Below, piece by piece: positions 35,069 to 43,910 of a DNA stretch of 64,000 nt. Below the pieces are notes generated by a model, which was given only the letters and a program-made list of their open reading frames with translations, was not told where the DNA came from and made no database searches. Where the stretch lies: NCBI RefSeq assembly GCF_017353415.1, contig NZ_JAFMPX010000012.1:1-64000 (forward strand). Direction: 5' to 3'. The stretch comes from Arthrobacter sp. E3 (lineage in GTDB: Bacteria > Actinomycetota > Actinomycetes > Actinomycetales > Micrococcaceae). The first letter of the stretch is position 1, and every line of letters starts with the position of its first letter. A program made the position numbers and the translations under genes.

Positions 35069-36565
35069 ATGACTAATACAGGTTGGAATGTGAACGACGC
35101 GAAGGCTTCGGGCGGCAAAGTGGCCGGGACACCCGATGAACTGGACATCATTTCTTTGGGCCGGCGTGTGCGCCACCTGCGCAAAGGCCTGGGCATGACC
35201 CTTGACGATCTCAGCGAGAAGGTGGGTGCAGCCCCCTCCCAACTTTCGCTGATTGAAAACGGCAAACGTGAGCCCAAACTGACGCTCCTGCAGCACCTGT
35301 CGGGGGCACTCGGCGTCGGGCTTGAGCAACTGCTGGGAGCAGAGCCGCCCAGCAGACGGGCTGCGCTGGAAATTGAACTGGAAAGGGCTCAGCGAGGGCC
35401 CCTTTATCAATCGCTGGGACTGCCCACCGTGCGCGTCAGCTCGCGGCTTTCCATGGAAATTCTGGAGTCGCTGGTGGGGCTGCAGCACGAGCTGGAGCGT
35501 CGCCTCGATGAGCAGTCGGCCACGCCCGAGGAGGCCCGCCGGGCCAACAATGAACTGCGCCAGGAAATGCGTGAGCGCAACAACTACTACCCGGAAATTG
35601 AGCGGCAAGCTCAGGACCTGCTCAAGGCCGTGGGTCATGACCGCGGACCGCTGTCCCACCACGTGGCGGCAGATGTGGCCGAACACCTCGGTTTTGACCT
35701 GCATTACGTGGGAGATTTGCCGCATTCAACGCGGTCGGTGACGGATTTGAAGAATCGCCGAATTTATCTCACTCATGGGCAGCGCTCGGACCACGACCCC
35801 CGTTCGGTGCTGTTGCAGGCGTTGGGGCACTACGTTTTGGGGCATAAGACACCCAGGAACTACGCTGACTTTTTGCGCCAGCGTGTTTACACCAACTACT
35901 TTGCCGCTTCGCTGCTGATGCCTGAGCGGGCCACCGTGGACTTCCTCAAGGAGGCCAAGGCGGCCAAAGAGCTGGCCATCGAGGACATCCGCGATGCGTT
36001 CGCCGTCTCCTACGAAACGGCAGCCCACCGCTTCACAAACCTGGCCACCGAGCATTTGGGCATCACCACGCACTTCCAAAAGGTGCACGAGTCCGGGATC
36101 TTCCACAAGGCCTACGAGAACGACGGCGTGAACTTCCCCGCTGACCACACCGGCGCCATCGAAGGGCAGTCCGCCTGCCGGTACTGGACCTCACGTGCCG
36201 TTTTTGATGTGCCGGACAAGTTCCGGGCGTTCAACCAATACACGGACACAGTGGTGGGAACGTTCTGGTGCACGGCCCGGACGGAGCGTCATTCCTCGGG
36301 CGAGTATTCATTGAGCATCGGCGTGCCCTACGCCCACGTGAAGTGGTTCCGTGGGCGCGAAACCACCGAGCGCTCGCAGTCCAATTGCCCGGATCCAAGC
36401 TGCTGCCGCAGGCCGCCGGCTGAGCTTTCCGCGCAGTGGGCCGGGAATGCGTGGCCGTCCACACGGGCCAACTCGCATCTACTGGCAGCCATGCCGCAGG
36501 GGGCATTTCCCGGTGTGGATGAGACTGAGGTGTACAAGTTCCTCGCCGCGCACGAAGGACGTTGA
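35069..36565 (+). CDS. ramB: RamB-like transcriptional regulator (XRE HTH plus ImmA/IrrE-type domain)
   Basis: A 498-residue regulator. The XRE helix-turn-helix covers LGRRVRHLRKGLGMTLDDLS and APSQLSLIENGKREPKLTLL. A middle ImmA/IrrE-like segment (RSVLLQALGHYVLGHKTPRN) keeps one histidine region but lacks a clean HExxH zinc motif. The C-terminal short-chain fatty-acyl regulator part has CRYWTSRAVFD and a cysteine pair, CPDPSCC. In Corynebacterium RamB controls aceA, aceB and acetate metabolism; the divergent position next to aceA supports the same role here. ATG 35069 is the chosen start. Confidence 0.85.
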   Translation: MTNTGWNVNDAKASGGKVAGTPDELDIISLGRRVRHLRKGLGMTLDDLSEKVGAAPSQLSLIENGKREPKLTLLQHLSGALGVGLEQLLGAEPPSRRAALEIELERAQRGPLYQSLGLPTVRVSSRLSMEILESLVGLQHELERRLDEQSATPEEARRANNELRQEMRERNNYYPEIERQAQDLLKAVGHDRGPLSHHVAADVAEHLGFDLHYVGDLPHSTRSVTDLKNRRIYLTHGQRSDHDPRSVLLQALGHYVLGHKTPRNYADFLRQRVYTNYFAASLLMPERATVDFLKEAKAAKELAIEDIRDAFAVSYETAAHRFTNLATEHLGITTHFQKVHESGIFHKAYENDGVNFPADHTGAIEGQSACRYWTSRAVFDVPDKFRAFNQYTDTVVGTFWCTARTERHSSGEYSLSIGVPYAHVKWFRGRETTERSQSNCPDPSCCRRPPAELSAQWAGNAWPSTRANSHLLAAMPQGAFPGVDETEVYKFLAAHEGR

Positions 36566-36621
36566 GCTGAAGCGGGAAACCGGAGAAAAGGATTCCAGGG
36601 GCGATGTCGTAAAGTCAACGC

Positions 36622-37140
36622 ATGGAAGATCTCAAATGGACCGCCACCGCCCCTGCCAAAGTCGCATGGGCGGCGATGCCTTTCGCCCCGGGCCTGTACA
36701 AGTGCTACCTGACCGGTGCCATGCCCAAAAACGTGAATTGGCCGGCAGAATTGACGCCGCTGAAACGCGGGGACTTGATCTACGTGGGAAAAGCCACGAA
36801 CTTGAAAAGCCGGGCCAAGCACCACGGCGTGCAAACATCCAAGTCCACGTTTCGCCGTTCCCTGGCCGCAATCCTGGGGCTTCAGGCTCAGTGGCATGGC
36901 AGGTCCGCTCACCCGCGGCTGACAGACACTGACGAAGAACTGCTCAGCGCCTGGATGGTGAAGAACATTGGTATGTCGTTTTGCCTCGTGCAGGACGCGG
37001 AACTCCTCGAGGGCCTCGAGGACGCCATGCGCTCCGAACTCTGCCCGCCGCTGAATCGCGACGGCCGCACTCCCGAGCAGTTGCACGTATCGGCGGTTGC
37101 CGCCGCCGCACACGGCAACGCCCTGCGTGACAAGGGCTGA
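36622..37140 (+). CDS. Stand-alone GIY-YIG domain protein
   Basis: A 172-residue protein with a GIY-YIG nuclease fold. The two halves of the motif are GLYKCYL and, after an insert, DLIYVGKATNLKSRAKHHGV, which carries the usual tyrosine and arginine. The last conserved acid and asparagine are in LEGLEDAMRSELCPPLNRDG. It has no other domain, so it is not UvrC. The role is unknown: possibilities are DNA repair, a mobile-element remnant or a defence nuclease. It stands alone 57 bases after the regulator. Confidence 0.75.
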   Translation: MEDLKWTATAPAKVAWAAMPFAPGLYKCYLTGAMPKNVNWPAELTPLKRGDLIYVGKATNLKSRAKHHGVQTSKSTFRRSLAAILGLQAQWHGRSAHPRLTDTDEELLSAWMVKNIGMSFCLVQDAELLEGLEDAMRSELCPPLNRDGRTPEQLHVSAVAAAAHGNALRDKG

Positions 37141-37251
37141 GCCAACAGGGTGTAGTTGGCGCCTGCCAACCCTTGACCGTCACCGATTTCCGCAGCATGC
37201 TGACAGCAAGCATGTACCGCCGGGCAGTCGGGACAAACGGAAGAGGCCTCC

Positions 37252-38058
37252 ATGGTTAAGGACAGCACGCCCCCAACAGCGCATCCAGCGCAGAGCCCAG
37301 CCCAGCGGTTCCTCGGCAAGACCGCCATCATTACCGGTGCCAGCAGGGGGATCGGGCTGGCCATCGCACAACGCTTGACTGCCGAGGGGGCCCGCGTGCT
37401 GATCACGGCCCGGCATCAGGACCAGCTGGACGAGGCGCTCGCCTCCCTGGGCGGGAATGCCCTTGCCATGGCGGGCCGGGCGGATGACCCGGACCACCGC
37501 GCGGAGGTGATGGCCGCCGTCGAACATCAATTTGGCGGTCTGGACGTGCTGGTCAACAACGCCGGGATCAACCCCGTGTACGGGCCGCTGGAAACTGCGG
37601 GTTTGGACGCAGCCCGCAAGATCTTTGAAGTCAACATTCTGGGCACCCTCGCCTGGACGCAGGCCGTGCTGGCGCATCCCGGGCTGGGGTTCCGGGCAAG
37701 GCGTGGGAATGTGGTGAACGTGTCATCGATCAGCGGCGACGTCCCCGCCCCCGGCTTGGGCCTGTACGGGATCAGCAAGGCCGCCGTCTCCCACCTCACC
37801 CGCTCGTTCTCCGTGGAACTGGCTCCGGACATCCGGGTCAACGCGGTGGCGCCGGCCGTGGTCAAGACTGTTTTTGCTGGCGCGTTGTATGAAGGACGCG
37901 AGGAACAAGTGGCCGCGCAGTATCCACTGGGGCGCCTGGGAATGCCCGACGACGTGGCCTCCGCCGTAGCCTTCCTCGCCTCCTCCGACGCCTCCTGGGT
38001 GACGGGGCAGGTCCTCACGCTCGACGGAGGGTTGCTCAACGCCGGCTTTCCGGCCTGA
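37252..38058 (+). CDS. Short-chain dehydrogenase/reductase (SDR)
   Basis: A 268-residue classical SDR. The cofactor motif TGASRGIG is in TAIITGASRGIGLAIAQRL; NNAG, the catalytic serine in VVNVSSISGD and the YxxxK motif in GLYGISKAAVSHL are all present. The C-terminal LTLDGGLLNAGF is the usual FabG-like ending. It is followed 42 bases later by an acyl-CoA dehydrogenase and a phosphotransferase, a grouping seen in fatty-acid or branched-chain acyl degradation modules. The substrate is not predictable. Confidence 0.87.
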   Translation: MVKDSTPPTAHPAQSPAQRFLGKTAIITGASRGIGLAIAQRLTAEGARVLITARHQDQLDEALASLGGNALAMAGRADDPDHRAEVMAAVEHQFGGLDVLVNNAGINPVYGPLETAGLDAARKIFEVNILGTLAWTQAVLAHPGLGFRARRGNVVNVSSISGDVPAPGLGLYGISKAAVSHLTRSFSVELAPDIRVNAVAPAVVKTVFAGALYEGREEQVAAQYPLGRLGMPDDVASAVAFLASSDASWVTGQVLTLDGGLLNAGFPA

Positions 38059-38100
38059 GCGGGCAATCGGAAACCTTCACTTTAGAGCAAGGAGAAGCAC

Positions 38101-39384
38101 GTGACCACCACCCCACTTCCCGCAGAGGGTCAACCACCCGCCAGCACCCCGGACGGCCTGTTCCCGGCCGCAGTGGAGGACCTCCGCCACCGCACTCGGG
38201 ACTTCATCCGGAGCACAGTGATCCCTGCAGAACCGCGGCCCGGCCAAGCCCTGAACATGGACGTCCGGCGCGAGCTGGCGGTTGCGGCACGGGAGGCGGG
38301 CGTGTTTGCCCCGCACGTTCCGGTGGAATTTGGTGGGCAGGGGCTGGCGGTTGAACACTGGTCGCCGGTGTTTCAGGAGGCCGGCTATTCCCCGATCGGC
38401 CCGGCGGTACTTAACGCCATGGCACCGGATGAAGGCAACATGCACATGCTGAACCTGATAGGCACGTCGGACCAAAAGCAGCACTTCCTGGCCCCGCTCG
38501 CCGCTGGGGACATCAGCTCTTGCTTTGCCATGTCGGAGCCGCACCCCGGGGCGGGCTCTGACCCGTCAGCGCTGGCCACCACGGCCGTACGTGACGGCAC
38601 GGGCTGGCGCATCACTGGGCACAAGCGGTTCACCAGCGGTGCCACGCTTGCCAGCTTTGCCATTGTCATGGCCCGCACCGGACCGTCCGGTCCGGGCAGA
38701 GCGGACGCCGCCACCATGTTCCTCGTGCCGCTGAACACCCCGGGTGTGAGGATCGGCGCACCCATTCACACCATGGACAAGTACCTCCCAGGCGGGCACC
38801 CGCATGTGCACTTCGAGGACGTTCACGTTCCGGATTCCGCCGTGCTGGGAGAAGTGGGGCTGGCCTTCAAATACGCGCAAGTGCGGCTGGGTCCGGCCCG
38901 GCTGACCCACTGCATGCGCTGGCTGGGGCTGGCCCGGCGCTCCATGGATATTATGCTGGATCGCGCCAACACCCGGGAGATGTTTGGTGCGCACCTCTCG
39001 CAGCTGGGCATCGCGCAGGAGATGATCGCCCAGTCAGTCATTGACGTGGAAACTTCAGACGCCGTCATCGCCAAGTGTGCTGCGCTGCTGGCCGTTGACC
39101 CGAAGGCCGGGGCCGCGCTGTCCTCCGTGGCCAAGGTGCACTGCTCCGAGGCCGTGTATCGGGTGATCGACAGGGCCGTGCAGCTGTGCGGCGGGGACGG
39201 CGTCTCCGACGGACTGCCACTGATCCAATACCTAAACGAGGTGCGCCCCTTCCGGATCTACGACGGCTCCACCGAAACCCACAAATGGGCCATTGCGCGC
39301 CGGGCCGCATCGGGGCGCCGCCGCGCCGTGGACTCCGGTGAACCGTTCCTGGGCACGGCCCGCATCCACGAAGGAGAAACCTGA
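38101..39384 (+). CDS. Acyl-CoA dehydrogenase
   Basis: A 427-residue acyl-CoA dehydrogenase. FAD and substrate segments are CFAMSEPHPGAGSDPSALAT, GHKRFTSGATLASFAIVMAR and, near the C-terminus, AVQLCGGDGVSDGLPLIQYL with YDGSTETHKWAIAR. The length and the pairing with a phosphotransferase gene resemble the ACAD10/ACAD11 branch, which handles 4-hydroxy or long-chain acyl-CoAs. The GTG start follows GGAG. Its stop overlaps the next start by one base. Confidence 0.87.
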   Translation: MTTTPLPAEGQPPASTPDGLFPAAVEDLRHRTRDFIRSTVIPAEPRPGQALNMDVRRELAVAAREAGVFAPHVPVEFGGQGLAVEHWSPVFQEAGYSPIGPAVLNAMAPDEGNMHMLNLIGTSDQKQHFLAPLAAGDISSCFAMSEPHPGAGSDPSALATTAVRDGTGWRITGHKRFTSGATLASFAIVMARTGPSGPGRADAATMFLVPLNTPGVRIGAPIHTMDKYLPGGHPHVHFEDVHVPDSAVLGEVGLAFKYAQVRLGPARLTHCMRWLGLARRSMDIMLDRANTREMFGAHLSQLGIAQEMIAQSVIDVETSDAVIAKCAALLAVDPKAGAALSSVAKVHCSEAVYRVIDRAVQLCGGDGVSDGLPLIQYLNEVRPFRIYDGSTETHKWAIARRAASGRRRAVDSGEPFLGTARIHEGET

Positions 39385-40463
39385 TGGGCAGAATGCAGGA
39401 TGTGGCCATGACGCAGGCCGAGGCGGAACGAATGGACACGCCGCCGCTGCTGGTGGTGGAGCGCGTGGAGGAATTCCTGGACGCCGCGGGCATCGGGACC
39501 GGTCCGCTGCGCTGGAACCGCATTGGCGAGGGAGCCTCCAACGTGACCTTTCGGATCGAAAGGAGCGGGGCCGACGTCGTGCTTCGCCGCGGTCCGCGAC
39601 CGCCGCTGCCCAAATCCACCCATGACATGGTGCGCGAGGCCCACATCCAGCAGGTGCTGTCGCCGCTGGGCATCCCGGTGCCGAAGATCCTGGCTGTGTG
39701 CGCCGACACCAAGGTGCTGGGCGTGCCGTTTTATGTCATGACGTTTCTGGATGGAGACGTCATCACGGACACTGTTCCCGCACACCTGGACACTCCCGGG
39801 CAGCGTCGCGCGACCAGCGAAGCCGTGGTGGACATGCTGGTGCGGCTGCATCAGGTGGACCCCGGCCACAGCGATATTGCGGTGATCGGGCACGCAGAGG
39901 GGTACCTGCAGCGGCAAGTAGCGCGCTTTGCCGGCCTGTGGGACATGGGCGCCACCAGGGACCTGCCGCAGGTGCTGGAACTGGCGCGGTGGCTGGAGGC
40001 GAACCGGCCGGACACCCAGCAGGCGGCATTGATCCACGGTGATTACCGGCTGGGCAACCTGATGTTCCATCGCGAGGGCCCGGCGCAGGTGCAGGCGGTG
40101 CTGGATTGGGAAATGGCCACGCTGGGCGACCCGCTCGCGGACCTGGGCTACCTCACGGCCACCTACGCCCAAGCGGGAACGCCCGGCACCATCATGGAGC
40201 TGACCGGCGTGACGGCGCTTCCGGGCTACCTCACGCGGGAGGAACTGGCGCGGCGGTACAACGAGTCATTCGGGCTGGATCTGTCCGCACTGCCCTGGTA
40301 TCAGGGGCTGGCGTTGTGGAAGGCGGCAATCTTCACCGAGGCCATTTACTCCCGCTGGAAGCAGGGGGAAAAAGGCGACGGCGATCCTGGGCTGGGTGCC
40401 TTGCTGGAGCAGGGCGTGCCGCGGCTTCTGGAGGCTGCGGCGGGATTCGCGGCCCTGTTGTAG
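39384..40463 (+). CDS. Phosphotransferase family protein (APH-like, acyl-CoA dehydrogenase-associated)
   Basis: A 359-residue aminoglycoside-phosphotransferase-fold kinase. The Brenner motif is LIHGDYRLGNLMFH and the metal-binding Asp is in VLDWEMATLGDPLADLGYL. In mammals the same kinase domain is fused to the dehydrogenase (ACAD10/11) and phosphorylates 4-hydroxyacyl-CoA; here the two are separate but translationally coupled genes (stop and start share a base). That suggests a hydroxyacyl-CoA kinase rather than antibiotic resistance. Confidence 0.85.
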   Translation: MGRMQDVAMTQAEAERMDTPPLLVVERVEEFLDAAGIGTGPLRWNRIGEGASNVTFRIERSGADVVLRRGPRPPLPKSTHDMVREAHIQQVLSPLGIPVPKILAVCADTKVLGVPFYVMTFLDGDVITDTVPAHLDTPGQRRATSEAVVDMLVRLHQVDPGHSDIAVIGHAEGYLQRQVARFAGLWDMGATRDLPQVLELARWLEANRPDTQQAALIHGDYRLGNLMFHREGPAQVQAVLDWEMATLGDPLADLGYLTATYAQAGTPGTIMELTGVTALPGYLTREELARRYNESFGLDLSALPWYQGLALWKAAIFTEAIYSRWKQGEKGDGDPGLGALLEQGVPRLLEAAAGFAALL

Positions 40464-40498
40464 CACCCCAGCCCTCATTCCTGACCGGATGGTGAGAC

Positions 40499-41308
40499 TT
40501 AGGCGGCGGTGGCTGACTCCTTGGCACGGTGCTGACTGGTGGCCAGAACCCCCACGAGGACGATGATCGCCGCGGCCCAGCCGATGCTTACCCAAGCTGT
40601 TCCCCAGCCAAGGCCGCCGCGCTCATGGGAGACACCCATCCAGTCGGCAAAGGATGCCCCGAGCGGGCGGGTCACAATGTAGGCAGCCCAAAATGCGGGG
40701 ATGGCGCCAAGGCCGAACTTGATGTGCATCAACGCCGGGATGGCCATGACGACGGCAAACAGCATGCCCGAACCCAGGTATCCCAAACGCAGCGAAACGG
40801 CGGTGAGGTCGCCCGCAGCAGTCCCCAGGGCAAAGGTCGCCAGCACGGCCGCCCAGTAGAATATCTCGCGCCGACGGGTGTGGATGCTGTGGATGGAGAG
40901 CGTCTTTTCCGTGCGGTGCCACAGAATGAAGACGGCACTCAGAACCGCGCCGTAAAAGATGGTAGAGACCAGATAGGGCACGCCGAGCCCCACGTGCAGC
41001 ACGTCGGCCACCATGGTTCCGAAGATGCTGACCATGGCCACGGCAAGCCAATACACCCAGGCAATGTACCGCTTGGCGGAGAATTGCAGCACCAGGGCCG
41101 CGGCGAAGCACACTGCTCCAATGCCCACGGCAACCACCGGGTCAATGGTGTGGGCCAGATAGTCGCTGGTGGTTTCACCCATTCCGGTGGTCAACACCTT
41201 GATCACCCAAAATAAGGCCGTCACTTCCGGCACCTTGGAGACGAGGCTGCGGGTTCGCGTGTTAGTGACGGCGGCCATATTCCCAGGCAGCGAGAGATTC
41301 TTGGACAT
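40499..41308 (-). CDS. COG4705-like integral membrane protein
   Basis: A 269-residue membrane protein with about seven hydrophobic segments, beginning VPEVTALFWVIKVLTTGMGE. The sequence (TTGMGETTSDYL, RREIFYWAAVLATFALGTAA and AAYIVTRPLGASFADWM) matches the uncharacterised COG4705 family, which has an internal repeat (ETTSDYL, then RPLGASFADW). The start at MSKNLSLP (41308) is chosen over further-upstream codons in the promoter. It is convergent with the phosphotransferase gene. Function unknown. Confidence 0.75.
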   Translation of the reverse strand: MSKNLSLPGNMAAVTNTRTRSLVSKVPEVTALFWVIKVLTTGMGETTSDYLAHTIDPVVAVGIGAVCFAAALVLQFSAKRYIAWVYWLAVAMVSIFGTMVADVLHVGLGVPYLVSTIFYGAVLSAVFILWHRTEKTLSIHSIHTRRREIFYWAAVLATFALGTAAGDLTAVSLRLGYLGSGMLFAVVMAIPALMHIKFGLGAIPAFWAAYIVTRPLGASFADWMGVSHERGGLGWGTAWVSIGWAAAIIVLVGVLATSQHRAKESATAA

Positions 41309-41498
41309 TCTTGGATTTTCCAACCCGATGCTGGGAGGTTGCCGGGAGCGCGCCACAGTGGCACATTCAAGAGGTGGGGTTGCGTGATCTGCCACACACA
41401 ATTATGCTTAGTGTGCGCTATTAGAACGCAGTGTTCAAATAGCGAACACTTTGAGGTTGGTGGTGAATGAGCCGCCCCCGTGCAACGAGGAGAACCCT

Positions 41499-43406
41499 GT
41501 GCAATTCCACCACCACGGATACGTTTCCGGTGACCCACGCATTCACGAGGCAGCAGGGACCGGCATCGACCGTCCTGAAGAGCTGCCCGAGGAAGTTGAC
41601 GTTCTGATCGTCGGCTCCGGTCCGGCTGGGATGCTCACCGCAGCCCAGCTGTCCCAATTCCCCGACATCACCACGCGGATCGTGGAGCGCCGGGGAGGCC
41701 GGCTGGAAATTGGCCAGGCAGATGGCATCCAAGCCCGCAGTGTGGAAACCTTCCAGGCCTTCGGCTTCGCCGAGAGGATCATCGCCGAGGCATACCACAT
41801 CACTGAGATGGCGTTCTGGCGGCCCGACACGAAGGATGCCACGCGCATTGTGCGAGGCGGCCGTGCCGTCGACGATGCAACCGGGATCAGCGAATTCCCG
41901 CACCTGATCGTGAACCAGGCCCGCGTGCTTGACTACTTTGCCGAAGTTGCGGAAAACTCACCCACCCGCCTGACGCCCGACTACGGCTGGGACTTCCAAA
42001 CGCTTGAGGTCGCCGATGAGGGCGAGTACCCCGTCAAAGTCACACTTTTCCGCAGTGCCGGCCCGAACGAAGGCGCCGTTCGAGTGGTGCATGCCAAGTA
42101 CGTCGTCGGCTGCGACGGGGCACGCAGCAAGGTCCGCGCGTCGATCGGCGCCACCATGGCGGGGGACAAGTCCAACCACGCATGGGGCGTCATGGACATC
42201 CTCGCCACCACGGACTTCCCTGATATCCGGACCAAGTGCGCCATCCAGTCTCACACCGGCGGTAGCATCCTGCTGATCCCGCGCGAAGGAGGCTACCTGT
42301 TCCGCATGTACGTGGACCTCGGGGTTGTTCCAGAGGATGACAACGGTGCAGTCCGCAATACCAGCATGGATGAGATCATCGGCAAGGCGAATGAAATCCT
42401 CCACCCGTACACACTGGACGTGCGCCATGTTGCGTGGAACAGCGTGTACGAGGTGGGACACCGCCTAACAGACCGCTTTGACGACGTCCGCCTCGAAGAC
42501 CTCGGGACGCGCACCCCACGTGTCTTCATCACCGGAGACGGCTGCCACACCCACAGTGCCAAAGCCGGCCAGGGCATGAACGTCTCCATGCAGGACGGCT
42601 TCAACCTCGGCTGGAAACTTGCCCACGTCCTCGAAGGACGCAGCCCTGAGACCCTGCTGTCCACGTACTCGGCTGAGCGCCAGGTGGTGGCCAAGAACCT
42701 CATCGACTTCGACAAGGAATGGTCAACGCTGATGGCCAAGAAGCCTGAGGAGTTTGAGAACCCGGAGGAGTTGGAGGACTACTACGTGCGCACTGCCGAA
42801 TTCCCGGCAGGGTTCATGACCGAATATGCGCCGTCGCTGATTACCGGCGAAGCCGCACACCAGGAACTGGCCGCCGGTTTCCCGGTGGGTAAGCGCTTCA
42901 AATCCGCATTGGCCTCACGGATCTGTGACGCGAACCCGATCCACCTTGGCCACCATGCCACGGCGGACGGCCGTTGGCGGATCTACGTCTTTGCCGATCC
43001 GGCCCTGCCCGGAACCGGCTCACCGACCGACGCCCTCGCAGAATGGCTCTCCACCGCGCCGGATTCACCCCTTGCAGCAACACCGGCGGGGCTCGACGTC
43101 GATGCCTGGTTCGATGTGAAGGTCATCTACCAGCACAAGCACGAAGACCTCGACATCAATGCTGTTCCCGCCGCGTTTAAGCCGCTCGTGGGTCCGTTCA
43201 AGCTGACCGACTACGAGAAGGCCTACGGGATCATCCCCGGCAACGACATCTTTGATGTACGCGGGATCGAGCGCACCGGTGCCGTCGTCGTCGTGCGTCC
43301 GGACCAGTACGTGGCCAACATCCTGCCGCTGACGGCCACCGACGAGCTGGGCAAGTTCTTTGCACAGATCCACTCGGGTGAGCGCGTCGAGCAGGGCAGT
43401 GTCTAG
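41499..43406 (+). CDS. FAD-dependent aromatic hydroxylase, 3-hydroxybenzoate 4-monooxygenase-like
   Basis: A 635-residue class A flavoprotein monooxygenase. It has GxGxxG in VDVLIVGSGPAGMLTAAQLS, the DG motif in VGCDGARSKVRASIG, and GDGCHTHSAKAGQGMNVSMQ with a C-terminal thioredoxin-like domain. It follows MobA (3-hydroxybenzoate 4-hydroxylase) of Comamonas closely along its length from the start QFHHHGYVSGDP. The start is GTG 41499, 5 bases after GAGGAG. It converges on a homoprotocatechuate operon, so the true substrate may be a hydroxyphenylacetate. Phenol 2-monooxygenase is a related alternative. Confidence 0.83.
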   Translation: MQFHHHGYVSGDPRIHEAAGTGIDRPEELPEEVDVLIVGSGPAGMLTAAQLSQFPDITTRIVERRGGRLEIGQADGIQARSVETFQAFGFAERIIAEAYHITEMAFWRPDTKDATRIVRGGRAVDDATGISEFPHLIVNQARVLDYFAEVAENSPTRLTPDYGWDFQTLEVADEGEYPVKVTLFRSAGPNEGAVRVVHAKYVVGCDGARSKVRASIGATMAGDKSNHAWGVMDILATTDFPDIRTKCAIQSHTGGSILLIPREGGYLFRMYVDLGVVPEDDNGAVRNTSMDEIIGKANEILHPYTLDVRHVAWNSVYEVGHRLTDRFDDVRLEDLGTRTPRVFITGDGCHTHSAKAGQGMNVSMQDGFNLGWKLAHVLEGRSPETLLSTYSAERQVVAKNLIDFDKEWSTLMAKKPEEFENPEELEDYYVRTAEFPAGFMTEYAPSLITGEAAHQELAAGFPVGKRFKSALASRICDANPIHLGHHATADGRWRIYVFADPALPGTGSPTDALAEWLSTAPDSPLAATPAGLDVDAWFDVKVIYQHKHEDLDINAVPAAFKPLVGPFKLTDYEKAYGIIPGNDIFDVRGIERTGAVVVVRPDQYVANILPLTATDELGKFFAQIHSGERVEQGSV

Positions 43407-43423
43407 CTAGGACAAGAGACAGC

Positions 43424-43469
43424 AAAGGGGAGGTCCCGCAGTGAGATCACTGCGGGACCTCCCCTTTTT
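43424..43469 (+). terminator. Strong terminator between the hydroxylase and the hpa operon
   Basis: Twenty-base complementary arms (43424-43443 and 43448-43467) with a tiny loop end in a run of five T residues on the plus strand. Run the other way it ends in only CTTT, so it serves the hydroxylase best but may also stop the minus-strand operon. Confidence 0.85.
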
Positions 43470-43487
43470 GATGGGGACGTGACCGGC

Positions 43488-43778
43488 TCAGCCCAGGTCC
43501 ACAACCTCAAATTCGAGCAGGTCCATGCCGCTGGCAACGGGTGCTTGGGCGGCGTGGTCGTGACCGGCCCGTTTGGCGCGCCAGTTCTCGAAGTCTTCGC
43601 GGGTGGCCCACTGCGTGTAGACGAAGTAGCGCTCCTCCCCGGCGACGGGACGCAGCAGCTTGAAACCCTCGAAGCCCGGGGAGCCGTCCACCGAGTGCTT
43701 GCGCGCCGCGAAGCGCGTTTCCAGTTCGGATCCTGCCTCGACGGGAACCTTGAGGGCGTTAATGACAACGATGGACAC
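43488..43778 (-). CDS. Antibiotic biosynthesis monooxygenase (ABM) domain protein
   Basis: A 96-residue dimeric ferredoxin-like-fold protein. Segments typical of the ABM/heme-degrading family are FKLLRPVAGEERYFVYTQWA and TREDFENWRAKRAGHDHA. The start is GTG 43778, with AAGGAG 5 bases upstream. It is the last gene of the minus-strand aromatic operon but is separated by a hairpin. It could be a quinol-type monooxygenase or a heme oxygenase; neither is proven. Confidence 0.72.
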   Translation of the reverse strand: MSIVVINALKVPVEAGSELETRFAARKHSVDGSPGFEGFKLLRPVAGEERYFVYTQWATREDFENWRAKRAGHDHAAQAPVASGMDLLEFEVVDLG

Positions 43779-43833
43779 TTTTGCTCCTTCCGGGCCCGGA
43801 TTCACCGGGCCGCTTGTTCTTCCACGCTACCGC

Positions 43834-43869
43834 AAGCAGGCCCCCGGCATACATGCCGGGGGCCTGCTT
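43834..43869. terminator. Palindromic hairpin after the succinate semialdehyde dehydrogenase gene
   Basis: Perfect 16-base arms (43834-43849, 43854-43869) with a 4-base loop. T residues follow on the plus strand but not on the minus strand. It probably marks the 3' end of the upstream operon message or reduces read-through into the small ABM gene. Confidence 0.65.
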
Positions 43870-43910
43870 TAAAAGACTCTTACATCACTGTTTTTGAACC
43901 GGGGGCCGGC

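Noticed and set aside
39384-40463. Aminoglycoside resistance gene
   Set aside because: The APH fold is present, but the coupling to an acyl-CoA dehydrogenase points to a hydroxyacyl-CoA kinase instead.
41451-41498. Longer N-terminus for the MobA-like hydroxylase
   Set aside because: The 16 extra codons precede a strong ribosome site and the family starts at QFHHHGY, so GTG 41499 is preferred.
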